NCBI GenBank assembly: GCA_022360335.1
Contig: JAKSCZ010000378.1
Span: forward strand, 1-11,675
Length of the DNA: 11,675 nucleotides
Reading direction: 5' to 3'
From: Pseudomonadota bacterium
GTDB taxonomy: Bacteria; Pseudomonadota; Gammaproteobacteria; Steroidobacterales; Woeseiaceae
In this document: positions 7,478 through 11,675 of the stretch, in pieces
Position numbering within the stretch: position 1 is the first letter of the stretch
Layout of the letters: every line of letters starts with the position of its first letter
Made by a program: the position numbers and the translations under genes
Notes under the pieces: generated by a model
What the model saw: the letters and a program-made list of their open reading frames with translations, nothing else
The model's database searches: none
Told to the model about the DNA's origin: nothing

Positions 7478-8146
7478 CTATTCCTCCTCGATCTCGGGGT
7501 CCGGCGCAAAACCCTCGATGCGCCGGTACGCGAGATAGGAGTAAACGACGGGGACCAGCACCATGCCGATCACGATGTAGCCCATCCCGCGGATGCCGGG
7601 CGCCGTGACGGCGGCGATCGCGATGAGCGCACCGGCGATGACGAAGCACCAGCCGCCCAGGCGATGCGTTTTCGCCCAGACCTCGTCGCTCGCCAGCGTC
7701 CACGGCGTGCGGATACCGATGAAGAAGTTCTTGCGCACCTTGCCGAGGAAGTTGCCCATGACCATGAACAGCAGGCCGACGGCGCCCATGATGAAGGTCG
7801 ACATCTCGAAGTCCGACCCGAGCGCGGCACGGACGGCGCCGACGGCGATCACGCATCCGAACACGACCGCCGTCGTCATCAGGATGTTGAGCACGCCCGT
7901 GAACGACTCGGTGCGGAAACCGCGCGGCGACATCACGGGGATCAGCTTGAACAATACGAACATGAAGACCGGGACGGCGATGAGCGAGGCGGTGCCGCCC
8001 GGCCTCGACATCCAGCCGTCGGCCTCGCCGGCCGCGTTCCAGTGCGTCGGCATCGGGTCGGGAAGGTCCGGGTAGATGACGGCGAAATACGCGCCGAGCG
8101 CGACGATGCCGGCGATGCTGATGATGTTGGCGATGCGGGTGTTCAT
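7478..8146 (-). CDS. SdpI-family membrane protein with DUF1648 domain
   Basis: Integral membrane protein of 222 residues. The N-terminal DUF1648 region has a helix (about 7-24) and LPDPMPTHWNAAGEADGW (28-45), the family hallmark. Further helices lie at about 53-70, 85-106, 116-134, 164-182 and 188-206. The SdpI signature GNFLGKVRKNFFIGIRTPWT (131-150) is followed by SDEVWAKTHRLGG. In Bacillus subtilis SdpI gives immunity to the SdpC toxin and sequesters the repressor SdpR at the membrane; whether that applies here is inference. Its ATG overlaps the repressor stop as ATGA, and AAGGAG lies 6 bases upstream, which fixes this start over a longer in-frame extension. Its stop is only 3 bases from the stop of the convergent kinase-like gene. 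Confidence 0.93.
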   Translation of the reverse strand: MNTRIANIISIAGIVALGAYFAVIYPDLPDPMPTHWNAAGEADGWMSRPGGTASLIAVPVFMFVLFKLIPVMSPRGFRTESFTGVLNILMTTAVVFGCVIAVGAVRAALGSDFEMSTFIMGAVGLLFMVMGNFLGKVRKNFFIGIRTPWTLASDEVWAKTHRLGGWCFVIAGALIAIAAVTAPGIRGMGYIVIGMVLVPVVYSYLAYRRIEGFAPDPEIEEE

Positions 8147-8436
8147 AACGTCTCCTTGTCGTCTTCGCCGGCGGGCGCGAACAGGTCCATCAGGATCGCC
8201 GCGACGTCGTCGAGTACCGAGGTGTTGAGCGAATAGACGATGTGCTGTCCGCGCCGCTCGGTCCGCACGAGGTCCGCCGCCTTGAGGACGTTGAAATGAT
8301 GCGACAGCGAGGCCCGCGTCATCGGAAACTCGTCGGCGATCGCGCCGGCGGTCTTCGAGTCCGCCTTGAGCGTGCGGATGATGCCGCGCCGCGTCGGGTC
8401 GGCCAGGGCTTTCCAGACCGTTTGCTGAGGCGTCAT
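8143..8436 (-). CDS. ArsR/SdpR-family transcriptional repressor
   Basis: Small winged-helix DNA-binding protein of 97 residues. VWKALADPTRRGIIRTL (7-23) is the ArsR-family opening, the recognition helix is in MTRASLSHHFNVLKAADLV (39-57), and the wing is RTERRGQHIVYSLN (58-71). It lacks the ELCVCDL-type metal site, so it is not a metal sensor of the ArsR/SmtB kind. It resembles SdpR-type autorepressors paired with SdpI proteins. It shares an ATGA overlap with the SdpI-like gene, so the two are translated together. No ribosome site precedes the ATG, and a perfect inverted repeat covers its promoter, so it very probably represses its own operon. Confidence 0.93.
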   Translation of the reverse strand: MTPQQTVWKALADPTRRGIIRTLKADSKTAGAIADEFPMTRASLSHHFNVLKAADLVRTERRGQHIVYSLNTSVLDDVAAILMDLFAPAGEDDKETL

Positions 8437-8440
8437 ACAG

Positions 8441-8464
8441 ATATTTAGACAAATATCTAAATAT
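8441..8464. promoter_or_regulatory. Operator of the ArsR/SdpI-like operon
   Basis: ATATTTAGA (8441-8449) and TCTAAATAT (8456-8464) are perfect 9-bp inverted arms around a 6-base spacer. The site is AT-rich in a GC-rich region and ends 5 bases from the repressor ATG. The size and symmetry fit a dimeric ArsR-family protein. It overlaps the predicted promoter, so binding should block transcription. Confidence 0.8.
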
Positions 8465-8471
8465 AAATCAA
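8442..8471 (-). promoter_or_regulatory. Promoter of the ArsR/SdpI-like operon
   Basis: On the minus strand TTGATT (8471-8466) and TAAATA (8447-8442) are 18 bases apart. Initiation here would fall on or next to the repressor ATG, giving a nearly leaderless mRNA. An alternative -10, TATATT at 8465-8460, has no good -35 but would give a leader of about 17 bases. Either one lies within or beside the operator. Confidence 0.4.
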
Positions 8472-8479
8472 CCCGCCCG

Positions 8480-8540
8480 CCGAAATAGGGTGACTGGCAC
8501 GTTTAGAACGAGTCTAAAGGTGTCAGTCACCCTATTTCGG
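8480..8540. repeat. Long near-perfect hairpin repeat (REP-like)
   Basis: The outer arms, 8480-8500 and 8520-8540, are 21 bases each and complementary except for one position; the core is AAATAGGGTGACTGGCAC against GTGTCAGTCACCCTATTT. After one unpaired base on each side, inner arms TTTAGA (8502-8507) and TCTAAA (8513-8518) close on the loop ACGAG. The whole is about 28 paired positions with two mismatches. The GGGTGAC...GTCACCC style resembles dispersed repeats I associate with REP-type elements, which is from memory and unverified. It lies between two genes on the same strand. No T-run follows, so it is not a standard terminator. Confidence 0.75.
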
Positions 8541-9369
8541 GTTCGTCGTCACCGGTGCCGGTGCCGGTGTCGGTGCCGGTCAGCAGGGCGCGAAACGCGG
8601 CGAGGCGGCGCTTCATGGTGGCGGCGTTGTCGGGGCCCATGCGCAGCAGCAGTTTCTGCCCGCTCGAGAGCGCCTCGAGCTCGGGGTCCGCGAACTCCCA
8701 GAGCACGTTCGGGCGCGCCAGCAGGACCGGTCCCGCGGGCTCCGGCGTCTCGAGCAGGTGGTCGATGACCTCGACGAGGCGGTCGTTGAAGTAGGCGTCG
8801 GGGTAGCCGAGCCGCTCGTAGGATTTCTGGAACAGCGGGTAGAAGCGCCGGTAGGTGTCGTACACCGCGTCGAGGTCGGCGTAGTGAATCCGCGCGACGA
8901 TCGGGTCGTAGCGGCCGAAGCTGCCGTGCCCGAGGACGGCGGCCGCGTCCCCGGACGGCCCGGCGACGAACGGGTCCTGCAGGTTGCCGACGGGCCGGAT
9001 CCGCTCGGGGAGCTTCGCGCGCGGCAGGTTGTCGACGGTCGTCACGAGCCGGTCGATCACGGCCTCGCGCACGAGCAGGGACTCGACCGCGGGACCGAAG
9101 GCGTGTCCGATCTCGAGAAGGAAGTAGGCGTCGCTGTCGTCGAGCGGTGGCAGCGGCACGAGTTCGCGCGCGGCCTGATCCCGTTCCGCCGGCCCGGGCA
9201 TCGGGTAGGCCGGGCCGGACTCGGCGGCGGGCTGTGCGGGCGCGGGCCGGGCGGCGACGGGGGCGGCTTCCTGCGCCGGGAACAGCGCGTCGCGGTAGTG
9301 CCAGCCGAGGAGACCGGCGACGATCGCGACGACGAGCGCGACGAGGAGCTTGAGATCGGGGTCGTCCAT
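8527..9369 (-). CDS. DUF3014 domain protein, single-pass membrane anchor
   Basis: 280 residues of unknown function. An N-terminal helix (about 7-23, KLLVALVVAIVAGLLGWHY) anchors it in the inner membrane, followed by a Pro/Ala-rich linker (31-60). The conserved domain runs from about 72 to 262: LVPLPPLDDSDAYF (70-83), TVDNLPRAKLPERIRPV (111-127), RYDPIVARI (153-161), FADPELEALS (226-235) and QKLLLRMGPDN (238-248), the pattern I recognise as DUF3014. The tail GTDTGTGTGDDEPEIG comes from a hexamer repeat, and the last codons (EIG stop) lie inside the hairpin repeat, so the C-terminus may have been replaced by the insertion. No ribosome site precedes the ATG. Confidence 0.88.
   Translation of the reverse strand: MDDPDLKLLVALVVAIVAGLLGWHYRDALFPAQEAAPVAARPAPAQPAAESGPAYPMPGPAERDQAARELVPLPPLDDSDAYFLLEIGHAFGPAVESLLVREAVIDRLVTTVDNLPRAKLPERIRPVGNLQDPFVAGPSGDAAAVLGHGSFGRYDPIVARIHYADLDAVYDTYRRFYPLFQKSYERLGYPDAYFNDRLVEVIDHLLETPEPAGPVLLARPNVLWEFADPELEALSSGQKLLLRMGPDNAATMKRRLAAFRALLTGTDTGTGTGDDEPEIG
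8552..8580 (-). repeat. Tandem hexamer repeat in the DUF3014 gene tail
   Basis: Nearly five copies of CCGGTG run in tandem on the plus strand, one with a T for C. They encode the alternating Gly-Thr/Asp stretch at residues 265-274 of the DUF3014 protein. Copy number may vary without breaking the frame, since the unit is six bases. Confidence 0.7.
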
Positions 9370-9375
9370 GGCGCT

Positions 9376-9381
9376 ATTGTA
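9376..9381 (-). promoter_or_regulatory. Possible -10 element of the DUF3014 gene (leaderless)
   Basis: The minus strand reads TACAAT, followed by six bases and then the ATG at 9369. Initiation at the usual distance would fall on the A of the ATG. No Shine-Dalgarno sequence is present, which fits a leaderless mRNA. The -35 region is poor. Confidence 0.4.
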
Positions 9382-9401
9382 ACGCGCGTTCTGCCGGGGG
9401 A

Positions 9402-9427
9402 GATCGCGAGCAAGCTCGCTCCCACAA
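9402..9427. repeat. REP element of Pseudomonas type
   Basis: The plus strand contains GCGAGCAAGCTCGCTCCCAC (9406-9425), with inverted arms GCGAGC and GCTCGC around AA. On the minus strand it reads GTGGGAGCGAGC then TTGCTCGC, which matches the well-known extragenic palindrome of Pseudomonas genomes. It sits in the 88-base gap between the LacI-type regulator and the DUF3014 gene. Confidence 0.7.
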
Positions 9428-9457
9428 CGAGCCCGCGGCGCGCTCCACAGCGGCCGG

Positions 9458-10474
9458 TCAGGTCTCGCGCTCGATCAGCTCGGTGCGAATCTGCGCCGAC
9501 GCCGGCTGCTCGCCGTCGACGATGCGCAGCAGCTTGGCGGCCAGCATGCGGCCGGCCTGGCGGGTGTCCTGGCGGATCGTCGTGATCGGCGGACTGAAAT
9601 AATGCGCGGCCGGGATGTCGTTGTAGCCGACGACCGAGACCTCGTCGGGGACGCTGGCGCCGGATTCCCGGAACGCCGAGATGAAGGCCATCGCCGCCGT
9701 GTCGCTCCAGGTGAAGATCGCGTCCGGCCGGGTTTCTATCGTATCGAGGTAACGCGTCGCGGCGTCGTAGGCCGACTCGTAGCCGAAACTGGACAGCTCG
9801 ATCTCATCGAGCAGGATGTCCTCGTCGGCGGCGTCGACGACGTCGCGCAGTCCTTCGCGGCGCTGGTGCATCTCGCGGAAGGAGGTGTCGCCGACGAACA
9901 GGAAACGCCGCCGCCCCTTGCCGAGGAAATACTCGCCGGCGAGCCGGCCGCCGAGGACGTTGTCGCTGCCGACCACGCAGTAATTGGCGTCCGGCGCCGC
10001 CGCGCCCCACACGACGAGCGGCGCGCCGGTCGCCGCGAACTCCCTGAGCATGGCCTCGCGATGTCCCTGGCCGAGCACGATGAAACCGTCGGCGCCGCGT
10101 TCGTTGAGTATCTGCCGGAACGCGGCCGAGTCGTTGTGGTTCGGGGCGCACAGCAAGAGATCCTGGTTGCGGTCGCCGAGCGCCTCGGAGACGCCGGCGA
10201 GCAGGTCGAACATGAAGGGATCGGAGATGTGGTTCTGGTTGTGCGAGCGAAAGTCCATCGACACCGCGATCGTGTTGGTGCGCTTGTGGCGCAGCTTCTG
10301 GGCGTTGCGATTGACGGCGTAGCCGTGCTCGGCGGCCACCGCCAGCACGCGCTCGCGGGTCGCCGCGTTGACCAGCGGGCTGTCGCTCAGCGCCCGCGAC
10401 ACCGTAGGCTTCGAGACCTTGGCGAGGCGCGCGACGTCGTCCATCGTAACCTTGCGTTTTTCTTTGTTTGTCAA
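9458..10474 (-). CDS. LacI-family transcriptional regulator
   Basis: DNA-binding repressor of 338 residues from TTG 10474. The helix-turn-helix is MDDVARLAKVSKPTVSRALS (11-30) and the hinge helix is NRNAQKLRHKRT (55-66). The C-terminal two-lobed ligand domain has TIAVSM (68-73), GADGFIVLG (128-136), VGSDNVLGG (168-176), DAIFTWSDTAAM (251-262) and SVVGYNDIPAAHYFSPPITT (280-299), as in sugar-binding LacI/GalR proteins. GGAAG lies 6 bases before the TTG. ATG 10444 would give 328 residues and also has AAGG at 5 bases, but would trim the basic arm KRKVT. The longer frame from ATG 10543 lies upstream of the promoter and is rejected. It is divergent from a TonB receptor, so its ligand is probably a sugar or derivative linked to that receptor. 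Confidence 0.94.
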   Translation of the reverse strand: MTNKEKRKVTMDDVARLAKVSKPTVSRALSDSPLVNAATRERVLAVAAEHGYAVNRNAQKLRHKRTNTIAVSMDFRSHNQNHISDPFMFDLLAGVSEALGDRNQDLLLCAPNHNDSAAFRQILNERGADGFIVLGQGHREAMLREFAATGAPLVVWGAAAPDANYCVVGSDNVLGGRLAGEYFLGKGRRRFLFVGDTSFREMHQRREGLRDVVDAADEDILLDEIELSSFGYESAYDAATRYLDTIETRPDAIFTWSDTAAMAFISAFRESGASVPDEVSVVGYNDIPAAHYFSPPITTIRQDTRQAGRMLAAKLLRIVDGEQPASAQIRTELIERET

Positions 10475-10498
10475 AGGTTTCTTCCGCTCCGTCCGTGA

Positions 10499-10527
10499 AA
10501 TATAGCGCCGCCTGAAACCAATTTCAA
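10499..10527 (-). promoter_or_regulatory. Promoter of the LacI-type gene
   Basis: On the minus strand TTGAAA (10527-10522) and TATATT (10504-10499) are separated by 17 bases; each is one mismatch from sigma-70 consensus. Initiation near 10492 gives a leader of about 18 bases to the TTG start. The first operator overlaps the -35 box and spacer, which implies autorepression. Confidence 0.7.
10513..10526. promoter_or_regulatory. LacI-type operator 1
   Basis: TGAAACCAATTTCA: perfect 5-bp inverted arms TGAAA/TTTCA around four bases. It covers most of the -35 box and part of the spacer of the regulator's own promoter. The arms match the two sites to the right. Confidence 0.65.
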
Positions 10528-10533
10528 AGAGAC

Positions 10534-10547
10534 TGAAATGCATTTCT
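10534..10547. promoter_or_regulatory. LacI-type operator 2
   Basis: TGAAATGCATTTCT: a 12-bp perfect palindrome (GAAATGCATTTC) whose outer T/T pair does not match. Its centre is 21 bp from operator 1 and 14 bp from operator 3. It lies between the two divergent -35 boxes. Confidence 0.65.
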
Positions 10548-10575
10548 TGAAATGCATTTCATGTCGGCGTATCGT
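10547..10575 (+). promoter_or_regulatory. Promoter of the right TonB receptor
   Basis: TTGAAA (10547-10552) and TATCGT (10570-10575) are 17 bases apart; the -35 has one mismatch and the -10 has two. Predicted initiation near 10582 gives a leader of about 27 bases, which includes the ribosome site GAGGGGAG (10597-10604). Confidence 0.55.
10548..10561. promoter_or_regulatory. LacI-type operator 3
   Basis: TGAAATGCATTTCA is a perfect 14-bp palindrome. It overlaps the -35 box of the TonB receptor promoter, so bound repressor should block that promoter. It has the strongest symmetry of the three sites. Confidence 0.75.
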
Positions 10576-10608
10576 AATCCGGCAGTTCACGCAAAAGAGG
10601 GGAGAAAC

Positions 10609-11675
10609 ATGAGCAAGCAGGTATTTTCATGGCGCCGGCACGTGCTGGCGCCGGCCGGTCTCGCACTGTTGTCCGCCGGCGGCACGGCCGCGGCGCAAAC
10701 GGACGCCGGGGCCGACGACGAGCACGGCACGATCGAGGAGATCATCGTCACGGGTACGGCCGGCGGCGCCGAGCTTCGCAAGTTCGATGCGAGCTTCGCG
10801 ATCACGACGATGGACGATTCCGACATCAACGAATACGCACCGCAGAGTACGGCGGATCTACTGAAGCTCGTGCCCGGCGTCTGGTCCGAGAGTTCGGGCG
10901 GCGTCGCGGGCGCGAACGTCTTCGTGCGCGGTTTCCCGGGCGGCGGCGATGCCCCGTTCTACACGCTGCAGGTGAACGGCGCGCCGATCTTCCCGCCGCC
11001 GACGCTGTCGTTCCTCGAGAACACGACGCTGTTCCGCGTCGACGAGACCGTGCAGCGCGTCGAGGCGCTGCGCGGCGGGCCGAACCCCGTGTTCTCGAAC
11101 GGGCAACCCGGCCTGACGACCAACATGATCCTGCGCGAGGGCGGCGAGGACACCGAGGGTCTCGTCAAGTACACGAGCTCGGATTACGATCTCAGGCGTT
11201 TCGACGCCTACCTGAGCGGCGAGCTCGCCGACGAGTTCTACTACATGATCGGCGGCTACCTCACGAGTTCGCCGGGCATCCGCGACGCCGGCTTCAACGC
11301 GCGCGAGGGCAAGCAGATCACGGTCAATCTCGCCAGGGATCTCGACAACGGCTCGCTCAACTTCTTCCATCGCCGGACGGACGATCACGGCCAGTGGTAC
11401 CTGCCGTCGCCGCTCAACGTGCCCGGCGTCGACGCCGGGTTCAGCCAGATCGGCACCCTGAACCGGCAGCGGCGGATCCTGTTCGATAACGCCACCAGTC
11501 CGGACTTTCCGAACGGTGGCGACCCTGCCGCTCCCGACCCGTCGGAAACGACCCTCGACCTCGGCGAAGGCCGCGGCTGGGACGGCTCGATGACGGGCGG
11601 CTCGATCGTGCTCGACATCACCGACGACTGGCAGCTCACCGACCGCTTCAGCTACACGGCGGGCGATGCCGACAC
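10609..11675 (+). CDS. TonB-dependent receptor, N-terminal part (cut by window edge)
   Basis: Outer-membrane receptor driven by TonB; 355 codons are visible and the frame runs open off the right edge. The signal peptide is about residues 1-30 (APAGLALLSAGGTAAAQ). A TonB box-like TIEEIIVTG is at 41-49. The plug domain runs from about 55 to 180, with STADLLKLVPGVWSESS (80-96), NVFVRGFP (103-110), YTLQVNGAPIFPPPTLSFLE (118-137), RVEALRGGPNPVFSNGQPG (150-168) and TTNMILREG (170-178). Barrel strands follow. The IFPPPTLSFLEN and GGPNPVFSNGQPG pattern belongs to a receptor group I recall from TonB-receptor-rich proteobacteria. GAGGGGAG lies 4 bases before the ATG. Divergence from a LacI-type repressor, with operators over its promoter, suggests uptake of a carbohydrate or sugar-derived compound; the substrate is not identified. 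Confidence 0.93.
   Translation, partial: MSKQVFSWRRHVLAPAGLALLSAGGTAAAQTDAGADDEHGTIEEIIVTGTAGGAELRKFDASFAITTMDDSDINEYAPQSTADLLKLVPGVWSESSGGVAGANVFVRGFPGGGDAPFYTLQVNGAPIFPPPTLSFLENTTLFRVDETVQRVEALRGGPNPVFSNGQPGLTTNMILREGGEDTEGLVKYTSSDYDLRRFDAYLSGELADEFYYMIGGYLTSSPGIRDAGFNAREGKQITVNLARDLDNGSLNFFHRRTDDHGQWYLPSPLNVPGVDAGFSQIGTLNRQRRILFDNATSPDFPNGGDPAAPDPSETTLDLGEGRGWDGSMTGGSIVLDITDDWQLTDRFSYTAGDAD

Noticed and set aside
8147..8452. N-terminal extension of the SdpI-like protein in its own frame
   Set aside because: It would read the repressor gene in a wrong frame; the ATG at 8146 has AAGGAG and an ATGA overlap, and matches the family start.
8495..8512. TGGCACG-like sigma-54 -24 element in the hairpin
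   Set aside because: The required GC of the -12 element is absent at the right distance, and the sequence is explained by the hairpin symmetry.
8480..8540. Intrinsic terminator for the DUF3014 gene
   Set aside because: The stem is long enough, but no run of T follows on the minus strand and the stop codon lies inside the stem.
10475..10543. N-terminal extension of the LacI-type protein to ATG 10543
   Set aside because: It would read through the operators and the predicted promoter, has no ribosome site, and adds sequence not found in the family.

Overview
The window is GC-rich, densely coded bacterial DNA. Two TonB-dependent outer-membrane receptors, a tripartite-type ABC exporter operon and REP-like intergenic repeats point to a Gram-negative proteobacterium. 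I favour a TonB-receptor-rich gammaproteobacterium (Xanthomonadales, Steroidobacterales or Woeseiales type), but this is an inference from gene style and not a firm assignment. No rRNA, tRNA, CRISPR array, insertion sequence or origin was seen. No gene-free stretch exceeds 300 bases; the longest, at 6234-6403, holds no convincing promoter or RNA.

Layout. (1) 1-1004 (-): 5' part of a TonB-dependent receptor, cut by the window edge, with its leader at 1005-1114. (2) 1115-1603 (-): GNAT acetyltransferase. (3) 1662-6203 (-): four-gene operon for a MacAB/LolCDE-like exporter, in the order adaptor, ATPase, permease, permease. The adaptor may really start at a CTG codon at 6233. (4) 6404-7474 (+): divergent membrane histidine-kinase-like protein in which Asn replaces the usual phospho-accepting His. 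(5) 7478-8436 (-): ArsR-type repressor and SdpI-like membrane protein overlapping by ATGA, with a perfect operator over the promoter. (6) 8480-8540: long hairpin repeat that also supplies the last codons of the next gene. (7) 8527-9369 (-): DUF3014 membrane-anchored protein, preceded by a Pseudomonas-type REP unit. (8) 9458-10474 (-) and 10609-11675 (+): LacI-family repressor and a divergent TonB-dependent receptor, separated by three TGAAA/TTTCA operators lying on two back-to-back promoters.

How the parts work together. The right end looks like a carbohydrate-responsive uptake locus: the LacI protein probably represses both itself and the receptor until a sugar-derived ligand arrives. The SdpR/SdpI-like pair is a small autoregulated membrane module. 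The exporter operon moves an unknown substrate across the envelope and has no outer-membrane channel gene in view. The divergent kinase-like protein is its nearest candidate regulator, but no response regulator is present here.
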